DNA of 64,000 nucleotides from Chloranthus sessilifolius (Eukaryota; Streptophyta; Magnoliopsida; Chloranthales; Chloranthaceae), in the NCBI GenBank assembly GCA_021018995.1, contig CM037587.1:86363251-86427250 (forward strand), given 5' to 3'. Shown piece by piece: positions 35,252 through 46,750 of this stretch. Within the stretch, counting starts at the first letter, position 1. The number at the start of each line of letters is the position of its first letter. The notes below the pieces were generated by a model, which saw only the letters and a program-made list of their open reading frames with translations, ran no database searches and was not told where the DNA came from. The translations under genes and the position numbers were made by a program.

Positions 35252-35266
35252 TCCCCTCTACTTTGA
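35252..35266 (-). promoter_or_regulatory. Polypurine tract of element D
   Basis: The minus strand reads CAAAGTAGAGGGGAT directly before the LTR start, the priming site for plus-strand DNA synthesis. Confidence 0.75.
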
Positions 35267-35329
35267 AAAAGTTCAACCTCGAACTTTGGTTGGCATGAAT
35301 TTTCACGGTCACGATCACGATCACAAATA

Positions 35330-36003
35330 ATATATAGGGAACCTCGATCGGAAGCGACTTGAATCGGACGTCCCCATCAACTCTCTCCAAGTTAGAAGGA
35401 TGCATTCCCAATGAATACTGATTGTGATAGAGCTCCATGAGATCTAGGTCAATCTGCTGAAACTCTTGTGTAAACCATGTGTTCTCTGAGTCACTCTTAT
35501 TCTTCCACTTGACCAAATACTTCTGAAGTCCCCAAGGTTGGTGGACACAATCTGATCTTCCAGTACATCTTCGATGATCTCATGGATTTTTCGAGTAGGT
35601 GGGGATAACAGTGTGGGAAGGGAAATAATTAGGTCATCGAATGTAGAAAGCTCAAAGGGGTTGGCAGGGATGGTTGAAGGGCCATGAAATGGAATAAGGT
35701 CCTCAACATTAAAAGTCATGCTAATCCCCAATTCCGGCGAAAGATCTAAGATGTAAGCATTAGAACCATCACGCTTTAGGATCTAATAGGGTCCAGCACT
35801 GCGATCTTGTAACTTCTTTGCAACTCCTTGCGGGAATTGCTCGGGTCTATTCTGAACCATCACAAAATCACCCTCTTGAAATTCTTTGAACCATCTATGA
35901 GAATCTGCAGAAAACTTATATTTTTCATTGTTTGCATTAATTCTTTTCTTAATCTCTTCATGCAACTCATGAATGTAATATGTAAAAGTGGATGCAGACT
36001 CTG
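35330..36003 (-). pseudogene. Integrase C-terminus and chromodomain of element D (broken)
   Basis: Minus strand: HEEIKKRINANNEKYKF, then EGDFVMVQNRPEQFPQGV, KKLQDRSAGPY, a stop, and NAYILDL followed by ISMTFNVEDLIPF, which is the GPF/Y module at the end of chromovirus integrase. After a linker, a frameshift near 35530 precedes the chromodomain KYLVKWKNKSDSENTWF (aromatic and acidic residues in the usual places). The DDE core is missing. The chromodomain frame then runs on into the 3' LTR. Confidence 0.8.
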
Positions 36004-36004
36004 A

Positions 36005-36271
36005 TTACCTTTGATGAATGGACATTGGGAGAAAATCTATGTGTGTTCTAGTATTCGGCTTAACCTTCCACTGGATGAGATATGTTTGATGTTTCTCAGA
36101 TTGCTTTCTCCTTGGAGTCCAAGTGTTGTTAATTTTTTGTTTACCTTTCCACTTGAGAAGATACTCTTGATATGCTTGATGTGTCTTTACCGTAGTAACA
36201 AAATATGGATCTCCCAAAACTTTTCCATCTAACCTCTTCACATATTGTTCAGGCAGGTATTTGGAAATCAA
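36005..36271 (-). pseudogene. Chromodomain-like segments between gag and integrase remnant
   Basis: The frame contains EYLLKWKGKQKINNTW and, 20 residues on, TYLIQWKVKPNTRTHIDF. Both follow the chromodomain pattern (Tyr-Leu-hydrophobic-Lys-Trp-Lys, then an Asn/Thr-Trp or similar turn). Two such units next to gag, far from the chromodomain proper, suggest local duplication or rearrangement when the pol core was lost. Identity rests on these short motifs only. Confidence 0.5.
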
Positions 36272-36316
36272 TGAGTAGATAGAATTGGGTTCAGGTGGAT
36301 GGGCATCAAGGAATGA

Positions 36317-37342
36317 CTATGATGGTTTTGTTGTTGGACCTAAGAAAGGTGTACGTGCATCTATACTCAACTTGATTAACTCGTGTGTACTTGCTTCAAC
36401 CAAAACCAAATAATCTGGGGTACTCGATTCAATGGACCCTAATGGTTCTTGTGTACCCAATTCGTTGGGCTCATGTGTACTTGATTCAATTGACCCTAAT
36501 GGTTCTTGTGTACCCAATTCGATGGACTCACGTGTACTCGATTCAAGGGGTAGCAACAAGTCATGTGTACCCAACTCTATGAATACCAATGACTCATAAG
36601 CAAGTGACTCGATGGGTTCATGTGTGGGTGACTTAACATCACTACTTACAAGAGAAATAGAAGTCTCTTTTACACAAACTAGACTTTCTTTAGCTTCTTC
36701 TATCTCCTCTTCACTCAGCATGATACTAGGGTCGTACACTACTTCCACTTCCCTATTTTTCGGCTCCTTAGGACTCTCTCTTTTAGACAATAAATTTGAA
36801 GTGAGAAATTTCATGGGGCATTGGTATGCAAAATGTCCAAACCCTTGACACTTAAGGCAATTAGGATACTTATTCGTCTTTGTTTTCAAACTCCGAAGAA
36901 GGTGACGGTGTGTTAAAGGAACATACTTTTCAATAAGTCTCACCATTATATCCTCCCATGCGGAGATGTGTTTATTTCGAAGAGATTCAGTACGACGTTC
37001 TACGCGAGTCCAAAATTTTTTGGCATTATCCTCCAACTTTATTTTTGCTAGACTAATTTTGTACTCATTTGGCATGCCATATCAATCAAAATATTCCTCT
37101 ATACTAGACAACCATTCCATGAAGGTTTTGGGTTTTAACCATCCCTCAAAACTTAGAACCTCATTCCGAATGGATTTGAGAAACTTCTAGGCAGGGTCGT
37201 ACTCGGGTTCACGATGATGAGGGTATCCCCTAACTCTAGTCTCATCACAATTTTTGGGACTTTGCCAAGAATTTGGAGTGTAGCGGTTTCCTTATTCATC
37301 TAGTACCCTTTCATGATGGGTAAGGAATTCACGATGACATGT
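36317..37342 (-). pseudogene. gag of element D, interrupted by element C
   Basis: Minus-strand gag: FEGWLKPKTFMEWL near 37120 (two TAG/TGA-type stops around it), KIKLEDNAKKFWTRVERR and SAWEDIMVRLIEKYVP, the core retrotransposon gag domain, then a zinc knuckle CLKCQGFGHFAYQC (36870-36830, complete C-x2-C-x4-H-x4-C). An acidic tail follows with a repeated unit of about 19 residues (GTQEPLGSIESS, 36430-36560). The N-terminus is cut off by the Tat insertion exactly at CATGT (37338-37342); the reading frame could be followed on the far side at 58383. Gag would form the particle in an intact element. Confidence 0.85.
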
Positions 37343-38959
37343 TGTGCAACCGCGGGATCCGTGACTGTCCCGTCACGACGATGCGCTCTCTAATAAAAAT
37401 ATAGAGTCGCCACCCGGAGCTTTCAGTGTCCCGGGAAACATAGTTCATTTTTATGAGCACCGAAGTGCTAAAAATATGACTCTGAATTCAGTCCACACCA
37501 AAGGCTCTTGGGTAGGGGCTTCAGTTATCGATCGGGAAGGTGTTAGGCACTCGATCAACCCGCTTAACGCGGTCTCTACTAATGGCTAAAAATAAAATAG
37601 AATGAAAGAAAATGAAATGGTTCCCTCTTGCCCAAATGGGCTTCCAATGCTATTTGTGCCCCTCTGTTCCTACTGAAAATTCGGCGCCGTAACGGCACAA
37701 ATGAGAGGGAAGGGAATGCCAAAAAGAGATAAGAGAGGAAAGGGGAGGGCCGGAGCCCTCGGGCCCTTGTAACACCGTAGGAGAGCCTTGCATGGCTTGC
37801 TTGGAGGAGCTTTTGAAGGCTTGGATGGTAGAAAAACGGGTTCTAACCACTAAGGCTTACTAGCTAAGAGAGGGAGAAGGGAGGCTAGGGGATCACACAC
37901 ACCTAGGCTATGGGTTTTTGATGTAAGAACAAGCTTGGAAGAGGTTTTGGAATTCTAGAATTTTGAGGGAAAATAGTGCACCGAAGGGAGGAAGAACTTC
38001 TCACTTAGAGCTCTTTCTCTCTTAAGCAAAATTCTCAACCCTTAAACCAAGGGGTGGGGGGCTCTATTTATACGAAAGGAGTGGATTAGGAGGCTACTTA
38101 GATGCTAATTGGGGTTAGCAATTAGGGAATCTCAAATCTAAGGTTTCCTAGGATTTTGAGAGCTTGGAAAGGTGTGAAAGTGGTTCTAATGGTGGATGAA
38201 GGGGTGAGGGTTTAAGCCACTTGGAAGGTTGCAAATAGGTAAGGAATGGGTGCAACAAAACTATCAAAACACATCCCAAAGATCAAGATGGTCAACAAGT
38301 CAAACCCTAATCTTGAAATTCGAGGCAAAACCCAACAGTTACTGTTCATATGCCTGGCGCAACTATTAGTTGCGCCAAGCAAATGTACAGTAAAACAGTA
38401 GTGTACAGTAGCCTGGAAGTTGGCCTCGCTAGGGGTGGGGGACCCATTTATATCTAGCGCAACTAATAGGTGTGCCAGGCCATTTCTGGGGGAAAAAGAC
38501 CTGGCATAACTATTAGTTGCGCCAGGCAAATCCAGGGGGAAAATGGCCTGGCGCAACTATTAGTTGCGCCAGGTAAAAATCCCTCCGAAAAAGCCTAATT
38601 TTTAAATGGTCATAACTTTTGATATACAATTCCGATTGAGGCGAATCTTAGTTTGTTGGAAAGATGGAGAATTCCTCTTTCCAATGGTATATGATTTGAT
38701 ATCAGTAAAAGAACTTATATAGTCCTAGTGTACCACTCTTCATCCATTGCCCGAGAAGGTTAGGTTTAGGGTTCAAAATGGGTTCTAAGGGTCGGGATTG
38801 GTTTCTAAAGGTTTGGGATAGGTTCCTAAGGGATCTAAGGTGATTCTTAAGGGTTTGGGGTGATTCCTAAGGGTTCCATTCATGCCATCAAAAGCTCAAA
38901 AATATGCCTCTCTCGAAATGCATTTCGATCGGGCCTTGGGCCAAATTTGGGTGTCTACA
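37343..38959 (-). mobile_element. 3' LTR of Tat element C
   Basis: 1617 bp, minus-strand start TGTAGACACCC and end GGTTGCACA. Full length relative to the solo LTR at 31200-32819. Contains a minus-strand TATA box at 38064-38072 and four palindrome units. Confidence 0.95.
38355..38571. repeat. GGCGCAACTA palindrome cluster 2 (four units)
   Basis: Units at 38355, 38455, 38502 and 38549, steps 100, 47 and 47 bp, a mirror image of the step pattern in the inverted solo LTR at 31589. Located in U3. Confidence 0.95.
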
Positions 38960-38974
38960 GATGCCCCTCTTTGG
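38960..38974 (-). promoter_or_regulatory. Polypurine tract of Tat element C
   Basis: Minus strand CCAAAGAGGGGCATC immediately before the 3' LTR start TGTAGACACCC, matching the PPT style of Tat elements. It fixes the element's orientation. Confidence 0.88.
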
Positions 38975-40768
38975 TATCTGATCACTAGTGATCGTATGCC
39001 AAAGAAAAGAGACATCCGAAGAGGCCCAAGGCATTACTGATGGGTCCGCTACATTCAGAACAAACTTCAAACATTAGGTGAGTAACACGGTGAGAAAACG
39101 AAAGCCCTGGAGTGCGAGGCTAATCATTCGTTTCTCAAGGTCATCAGTTCCCAAGTGCTTAGCGACATTACTGGGCATAACCGAGGTGGCATGAGTTGCG
39201 AACTCCCTATAGTCGGGAAAGACGTTCACTTCATGGGATGATTTGGAAGGTATTTGATGTTTAAGATTTATTCTGAATTCAAAGATAGGTGCGGAGTAAA
39301 CATACGCAAGGCTCCACAACTTGCGTCCAATCCTATGAGGCATTTGATGACCTCATTGGATTATTCGCGGGTGCCCTTACAGAAAGCATGGTTCTTAATC
39401 TTTGGGCGAGCCCATCGATCCCAAAGTTTATTTTGCATGACCACCTGAGCGAAGTGAATAGATGTCAGAACTCTTTTTAGGAGTGTGTGCCATTTTTCTG
39501 AAAGCAAGTCTCGGCTCGGCATGGTCTAGAGCATCCAACTCCTAACCTCCTTGAACAGATCTAACCAAACATTAGGCATCTCCTAAGAAAAGAGGCATCC
39601 AATCCTGGTCTCTGTTGACAATGATCATAATCATCAATTAACTATGCATAATCATGCACCCATCAGGGGCAATAAGCAATAACAAAGGCGATGGAAGCCC
39701 GACCCGGACCCGCCCGGGTACAATTTACGGGGACAAACGACCATCATATGGATACCCAGACGCCAGGCGTACAGTTTACAGGGATAGCGCTGCCTATACA
39801 GGTTTTAAGCCTATAGAAAATAAAAGGAAAATGAACCCTTCCGAATGCATGGTTGCACATAGTTTGATTGATGGGTAATCTCATTCTTAACAGGTTGGTT
39901 TCAACCAACGATTGACCTTTTTCAACGAGGAATTTGAAGTTTAAGACACTTAAGTTCATATGAGTCCAAAACAAAGCGCTCATCATAAAGATTTAGCAGT
40001 GGAGTTGACCTAATCGAAACATTGACTTTTTGACCGCGACCAACACCGTTGCTCCCACCTTGAAGTAGGATCCAGAATCCAAGGGATGCCTTAGACTTAG
40101 GACGTTAATGTTGCACAACTGCATTGCTGATAAAATATCAATATTTTACCGCTTTATGCTTGTGCGCACTGTGGGGAATGTAAATCCATTTTTTTTTTTG
40201 GTTTTCTATATGTGATTTTTCTTTGAATTTTCTGATTGCTATTTTGTATATTTTTCGGGATTTTTTGAAGTTTATTATTTTATGTGAATTTTTTTGGAAT
40301 TAAAAAGCTATTATTTTATGTGAATTTTTTGAAGTTTAAAAGCTACCATTTTATGTGACTTTTTGAAATTTAAAAGCTATCATTTCATGTGAATTTTTTG
40401 AAATTTTGAAGTTTATTTTTCTGAACTTTTTCAGAATTTTGAAGTTTATTTCCTTGAACTTTTCGGAATTTTGAAGTTTATTATTTTTTTTGAATTTTGC
40501 AGTTTATTGTGTTACCCCCCTTTTTGTGAGGTCTTTTGTGAATGCTTCTGGCTTCTCTGCTGGGGATTTTTATATGACTGAGGTACTTGCTGACCCTGGC
40601 CCATTTTTATTTTAGCACGGCTTCCATAGCAAGTCGAAGGATAATCGAAATGTCGTCTTGGGGGCGCGTGCATCGGACGGGAGCAGCGGAATGAATCATC
40701 CAAGGGGGAACGGGGGACCCGTTCTTCTCATCTGGCCCAGACCCGACCCAAGACCTGGCTTAACTGGC
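38975..40768. other. Element C 3' untranslated spacer
   Basis: No gene on either strand. Contains an imperfect tandem repeat at 40215-40505 of about 38-40 bp units (ATTTTATGTGAATTTTTTGA, then AGTTTAAAAGCTA) and otherwise mixed-composition DNA seen in Tat 3' regions. Confidence 0.6.
40215..40505. repeat. Tandem repeat of about 38-40 bp
   Basis: Six or seven diverged units around TTTTGAAGTTTATTATTTTA and TGTGAATTTTTTGGAATT. Its position between the 3' LTR and the antisense promoter region suggests a spacer role only. Confidence 0.75.
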
Positions 40769-40886
40769 TGGCGCAACTATTAGTTGCGCCAGGCCACTAG
40801 GGGCCTCAAAATAGCCTGGCACAACTATTAGTTGCGCGAAGCAGATGGGGGAAAAAGTTTACCTGGCGCAACTATTAGTTGCGCTA
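40769..40886. repeat. GGCGCAACTA palindrome cluster 3, upstream of antisense gene 1
   Basis: Three units at 40769, 40817 and 40864 (steps 48 and 47), followed by AGGTTTAACTGGGGG, the same tail as cluster 4. It lies about 210 bp before the predicted first (untranslated) exon end of the plant-mobile-domain gene. Confidence 0.95.
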
Positions 40887-41099
40887 GGTTTAACTGGGGG
40901 TTTTTTAAAACAGCCCGTACACGGGCTGTGGGGCTTTTAATTGGAAATTTTCCCCCTCCCCTCCACTTCTTTGAAACCGAAAACTGCCCCATGCCTAGGG
41001 TTCCTTTATATTGCCTCTCCACGTGCCCATTGCCGTTTGTTTTACTCGTGGATTGATCGCGGGCCCACGCTAGATCAAAGACCCCATTCTTCTTCACAT

Positions 41100-42134
41100 G
41101 GTAACCATTAAAACTTATTTTTCTTGATTTTTCTTGCTTCTTTATGTAAATATGATCGTATTCTTAGATGATAAATGGTTTATTTCTATGCTATTGATGA
41201 TGTGTTGATGATTTCTTATGAACAATGCCCTATTTTTGTTGTTTTATGGATTTATTGGTGCCTAATATACATATATTTTTTTATTTGTGTATATAGAAGG
41301 GATTTTTATTTTTGTTGTTTTTTGTTTGTTTGTTTTTTTTGTTTTTATGTCACATATAAAGCAATGGATTTTTGATCTTTTATTTTGATATATATATTTA
41401 TTATTTATTTATTTATTATTATTATTTTTTTTGAACCCTAATTTAGGGAAAAGGGATTTTTGGTTTTTTTTTTTTTTTTTTTAATGTTTTTATAGAAGAA
41501 AGGCCCTTCTATTTTTGGTTTTTGATTTCAGGAGCATAAAAGGAGGGATTCTTGAACATAAGAGAAAGAGATTTGTTTTTGCTTGTTTTTTTTTTTAATT
41601 TTTAGGAGCATAAGAAAGTGATTCCCTCTTTTTTTTTTTTTTTTTCGAAACATACAAGGACCCTAAAAGATGAGCCTTCTCTTTTTGGTTTATGTTTTTA
41701 GGAATATAAAGCAAGGATTTTTATTATTATTATTCTTTTTTTGATAAAAGAAAGACTTTTTCTTTGGTTTTGATTTTTAGAAGCATAAAGAAATGATGAT
41801 TTTTTGTTTTTGTTTTTCTAAACACAAAAGGACTTTTTCCTTGATTTTGATTTTTAGAAGCATAAAGAAATGATGATGATTTTTTTTTTGTTTTAAGTCG
41901 CTTTATTTTTACATACAGAAAAGGAACGTTTGTTTTGTTTTATTATTTTTTTAAAAAAAGGGGAAGGATTTTTTTTCATTTTTTTCATTTTTATTCTATT
42001 TAAAGGAGAGATTTTTTTGTATGTGTGTATCTTTATTCCTGAAAAATAGAAAAAGGGGTGAGCATACTTACCTTCTCTTGGCGTTAGCACAAAAATGGTT
42101 CTTTATCACTGATCTATTTTTTTTGTTGCCCCAG
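41100..42134 (+). other. Probable 5' leader intron of antisense gene 1
   Basis: An extremely T-rich 1-kb stretch bounded by CACATG|GTAACC on the left and TTGCCCCAG|CATG on the right, a typical plant intron composition. Within it the phrase TTTTAGAAGCATAAAGAAATG recurs (41776 and 41849), so part of it grew by duplication. The upstream exon is unproven. Confidence 0.5.
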
Positions 42135-42135
42135 C

Positions 42136-44585
42136 ATGTCGGGCAGTGAAGAGCACATCCCTGAGGAGGGTCAGGAGTAGGGGCCTGAGATAGTGTATGG
42201 CCCACGGGGAGAGCAGTTTCTCTGGGTGGAACGGAGAGCAGGCCTGTGGCTTGAGATGTAGGGTGAGGCTGCCCGGGTTGGCCTCTTACATCAGCAGTAC
42301 ACCCATATCTCGAACTTCGGAATAGCGGGCAAGGTAAAAGATAGGTTCAATTTCTTTCTTTTACATAGTTTTACTTTACTTCTGCAATCTGATGTGCATT
42401 TCTTTGGGTGTAGGAGCTTCCTACCATTGTATTCCATGGGGGGTGGCTCGACTTCCATGAGTTTTACCTCTATGTCCCTCCAGTGGTGAAGGTCCTGTTG
42501 GAGCAGGTGGGCTTTGGGGAGTTCCTGTCTTGTCTTGCCATGAGGGTTGACGCGGCCTACTTGATAGCCTTGATCGAGAGATTCCGTCCCGAGACCATGA
42601 CGTTCCACATGCCCTATGCCGAGATGACATTGACACCGGTTGACTGAGCCATGATTACTGGCATCAGGGTTGGGGGAGTGTCGATCTCCACCTAGCAGTA
42701 CCAAGTCAGGAAGACATTATTCGGTTGATCGGGGCCTATCCTCCTCGTGGGCAAACCCATGACACAGAGGTTAAGATGTCCTGGCTGACCTCCCTCTTTT
42801 CTGTTGATGAGATGGTGGACCTGGGTCAGCCGGATCAGGAGCTCTATATTACGCCGGAGCGGGCGATTGTTTTCGCTCACATTACCCTCCTACCCCTGCT
42901 AGGCAAGACCCTCTTTACAAATGCCAGCGGGGGACGAGTTAGCCTGGCCTTGCTAGGCATGATGGATAATTAGGGCGACGTCCCTAGGTATGACTGGGGA
43001 GGGGCGGGATATGCCTGGCTGATGTACAACTTATCCCGGGTTACGACTGCGGATTCGAAGTCTATCGTGGGATTCTGGGCTGCCCTGGAGGTAATTCCTC
43101 ATTCCTTTGCTTTTATCCCCATTTATTTTCATCATCATTTTTTTTTTGTTTTCTTTTTTATATGTGCTACTGACTTGCTTTTGCGTCATGCCCCTTTTTT
43201 AGGTGTGGGGATATCATCACTTCCACCCTGGTCATCCGCTTATATTCTCGAAGGTGCTAACTTATCCCCTCCTCAGCAACTGGAGCCAGTCTCGACGTCG
43301 TGACATGGGCCTAAAGCACCTGGAAATGGGCCTAAGGTCTCAGCTTGATTTGATGGCCCCCGAGCAGGTGATGACTTTTCAACCTTTGTTCACTTTTGGC
43401 TTGGACATTTCTTTTTACTGAGGTGTTGCCTGCTTGGTTTCTCTTCTTTGGTTGCAGATCCTCCCTGACCCGTACCTGACATCTCCCTTCTGAGACCGAG
43501 CAGCTGTGGGTTCCTCCCGCCTATTTAACAATCGCCGCGTCATCTTCTTTTATGGAGCATGGGCCAGGTGCTACTATATGGGGGAGAGGGTGGTGCACCA
43601 GTCCAGGGCTACTACGCCATACCTGTAGACCCTCCGGCAGATGTTTGGAGTCCTGCTGGTAGTATTGAGGAGCTGACGGCAGCCTTCTTCAACAATGGGT
43701 TCCCGATCCATGCCCTTCATGTGCCTGGGGACTATCATTTCTGGTATGAGTGCCTGCCTCATCGATTCATCCTATCGCGCTTTGTCCCTAGTGCTAATTT
43801 TCTCGCATTTGGCGGCCCGATCGGTCAGGTAACCTCCTCTCATCTTAGATTAGTTTCCTTCTCATTTTGACTCAGTTTTTACCTAAGTGGGTATTTCTTC
43901 TGTTCACAGTTTGCTCCGGAAGATGATTCGGATGGTGAAGGGGGGCCTAGTACTGCTGACATGTCTAGAGTAGATCCCTCAGGTGCTGGTCCTTCCGGTG
44001 CAGGTCCCTCGGGTGAGGGTTCCTCGGGTGCTGGTCCATCGGGCACCTCTCAGGCGGGTATCCCTGGTGGTGGATCGTCTATAGTTTATGGGACCTTTCG
44101 GCGCCTTGATGATAGCTTCCTCTCGGGCCTCTGTGCTGATGTAGATCAACAGGCACGACTTTCTGCTGTGGCGGCCAGCGTTCCCCCTCTTGAGGTGGTT
44201 CCAAGGGTAAGTCTTTTGCTGAGCCAATCCTCCTCTATTTTGGTTTCCATCTGTACGTGCTTCCTGAGTTGTCCTGATAATTGAATGTTTGTATCGCTAG
44301 ACTTCAACTCGGCCATGGAATATGCGAATTACCATCGTCATCTGGTAGAGCTTAGGGAGGTGGAGAAGGTGGGTACCTGGCAGCTTAACTCCTCTCATTC
44401 ATTTCTTGGTTATTGGCCCCTTAACTAATCTTGATCTTGATTCTGCTTTGCAGCGTGCCCGGGCTAAGGAGTCGCTCTCCCTGCTGAGTAGGATCTCGCA
44501 GGCATGGTCCAGGGTGGGGGACATGCGGACCTACCAGAGCTCCTCCCGTCGTCGTAAGAAGTCAAAGGGCGCAAGCCAGGAATAG
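42136..44585 (+). pseudogene. Antisense gene 1: plant mobile domain (PMD) protein, seven exons, broken
   Basis: The plus strand, antisense to pol, gives exons 42136-42333, 42414-43090, 43203-43367, 43458-43828, 43910-44206, 44301-44368 and 44454-44585, all with GT/AG borders and compatible phases. Exon 2 holds YLIALIERFRPETMTFHMP and YAEMTLTP, the signature of the plant mobile domain, known from MAIL/MAIN-type host proteins and Tat antisense ORFs. Exon 5 has a Ser-Gly-Ala-Gly-Pro repeat (43979-44060), exon 7 ends in a basic tail KKSKGASQE. At least seven in-frame stops (near 42168, 42225, 42645, 42693, 42728, 42972, 43491) and a shift near 43600 disable it. PMD function in retrotransposons is unknown. 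Confidence 0.78.
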
Positions 44586-44963
44586 GCCTTAGTTCTTTTG
44601 CTTTTAACATTCAGCACTTTTTTTGGGGATTGGATTTGGATTTGTAACACATTTTATGGGATGGATGATGTGATGATTTTTTTTTTTTTTTTTGGACGTA
44701 TATATTTTGACAATGTTCTTAGCGCCTTGGTTTTAAATTTGTTCCATGGTTTCCTTGCTCTCTATGTTCATCTCTCTGCAGGATGTGTTTGCCCATCGCT
44801 TCTTTGAAAGCGGCTTTTAATGCCCCAATGTAGGATCGGTCCTGCACATAACAAAGTGATTCTTAAACTGTTAATGATCGTAAAGGCAGGTATAAACAAC
44901 AAAGAGGGTGAGAGTCCCCCCTCAAATAGGTCTGGAGATGGCTGTGGAGGGGGGGATTTGTGC
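44586..44963. other. Spacer between the two antisense genes
   Basis: T-rich DNA after the first antisense stop codon, probably its 3' UTR and the distal promoter of the second. No gene on either strand. Confidence 0.5.
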
Positions 44964-45081
44964 TGGCGCAACTAATAGTTGTGCCAAGCTAATCTGGGAG
45001 GAAAATACACTGGCGCAAGTAATAGTTGCGCCAGGAAAAACTGGGGACAAAAATGTACTGGTGCAACTATTAGTTGTGCCA
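44964..45081. repeat. GGCGCAACTA palindrome cluster 4, upstream of antisense gene 2
   Basis: Three units at 44964, 45011 and 45059 (steps 47 and 48), tail AGGTTTAACCTGGGGG. It ends 171 bp before the ATG at 45253, a promoter-proximal position. Confidence 0.95.
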
Positions 45082-45252
45082 GGTTTAACCTGGGGGCAGT
45101 GGGGCCTTATATGCTCGAGTTGGCCCAGAAATCTTTTCTCCTCTTTTTTGTTTGACTTGGCTCGTTTGACCGGCCCTTTTTGTTTTTTGCAAGGCGGGTC
45201 CATCACCATACACTGATTTTCTTTAATCTTCCCAAAAGATCCTTGTACGTTC

Positions 45253-46750
45253 ATGGACCCGCTTTCTAACCCTCCTTTACGTGGAGGGTCGGGAGCCAGT
45301 TTATCCCCTTTGTTGGGCGTGGGGCCCAAATTTTTAGTGGCCTGGTTTGGGAGCCTGAATGAGAGCGAGCTCGCAGTTTTGGAACGCCTTGGGCTATCTC
45401 GCCTTCCCTCCTTAAAGATTCCTCTTCGATGGGAATTTCTTCATGCTACTGCTTCATTTTGGGATGTGAATTCCCATGTATTCCGTTTTGGGAAGCAGGA
45501 GCTGACCCCAACCCTTGAAGAGCTATCCAATCTGTATTGCCTGAAGCTTCACAGGGGCCTTGCAAGAGTTTTGCCTCGGTCGGGATATTCTAAATCCGTT
45601 CACCTTAGTCTCGGTTTGAAGAAATCCGAGTATGAGAAAAGTCTCGTCGGGGGGCCCACAAGGTGTTCGCTGAAATTCCTCAAAGAACTTTTCGGCGATG
45701 AAAGTCTTCGAAAATTGCCGGTTATGAATGCCTTCAATGTGAAAGCTCTAGTACTCGGCCTCATCTCTGAAATCCTTTTCTACACTGGGGGAGAGAGCTT
45801 CTCATTGGCTGTCTGTGATATTTTGATGGAGCTGGAGGCGGGCCGGTCTATGATGCATTTGGTGCTGGCCGAGCTATACCGATGCCTTGATTCCTTTGCC
45901 CTGGATAAGGTGGAGGGCCTTCGGGGATGCCCCTTATTGCTTCAGGTTTGGTTGGGTGAGCATCTTACTATTTTCGGGTCCGTGCCTCGCTTTTATATCG
46001 CCCGAGGTGAGGTGGCTCAATGTTTTCTGGGTAGATGCCATTTGCTTCCCCAGGGCGAAGTGTTCCACTCTGAAGCTTTGGTTGGTCGACGCTGAGCTGA
46101 CATGGAGGCATCCTTGGTTGGACCGGACCTTCCCAGTGATTCGTTCTAGAGGTCATGAGGGCATCACTCTCCTAGGTCTGACTGGCAGCACCTTTTACTT
46201 CCCATTTCGGGTCTTGCGCCAATTTGGCTGCCCTCAACAGGTGCCCTGTGAGGCCAGGCTTCCTTTATGCGACGTGATCTTTTCTAGGGGATCCTCTGGG
46301 GACATAGATCAGATTGCTGCCCTTTAGGAGACGCATCAGTCGAGCCTGATGTGTGATATTGAGCAGGGAGACACGGTTAGGACTTCTCCTGACTACGAGG
46401 CCTGGCTGTTGACTAAGCGGCCCGCTATTGATGGCCCAGACTCGTCAGAGATCACTGATACTGGGGCCCCCTGGCCAAAGAAAGAGGCGGCACTCCGAGC
46501 TCTGATAGAGTTGCTGGTGGACGAGAAGAGAGCCTTGCAAGAGCTTTTGGCATGTGAACAGTTTAGAGCAGATTCAGCAGAGAACGAGGTTCTCCGTTTG
46601 AAAGAATCTTTGAACGTTGCTTTTGGGGCCGCGGACTCTTCTCGGAAGAGGTTCAAGAGCTTGCACGGACATTGGCTAACGGAGAGGGACATTCGAGAGG
46701 ATGACCTTAATGCTGAGATTAGCGCCTTAAAGCGTGAGCTAGGCCGCTGA
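45253..46750 (+). pseudogene. Antisense gene 2: DUF7745-like protein with coiled-coil tail, broken
   Basis: The ATG at 45253 opens 280 codons to 46095. A frameshift near 46075 then moves the frame to 46327, and a TAG separates a last block (46349-46750). Conserved points are FGSLNESELAVLERLG, FLHATASFWDVNSHVFRFG, LTPTLEELSNLY, LVLAELYRCLD, LLLQVWLGEH, and GITLLGLTGSTFYF with FRVLRQFGCPQQVP, an arrangement I associate with the plant DUF7745 family found near PMD genes and in Tat elements. The tail EAALRALIELLVDEKRALQE is heptad-like and suggests a coiled coil. No introns are visible. Role unknown; family call rests on memory of motif order. Confidence 0.65.

Noticed and set aside
35058..35516. 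152-codon ORF as one protein of element D
   Set aside because: Only the first about 50 residues are the chromodomain and linker; the rest is the frame running into the 3' LTR.
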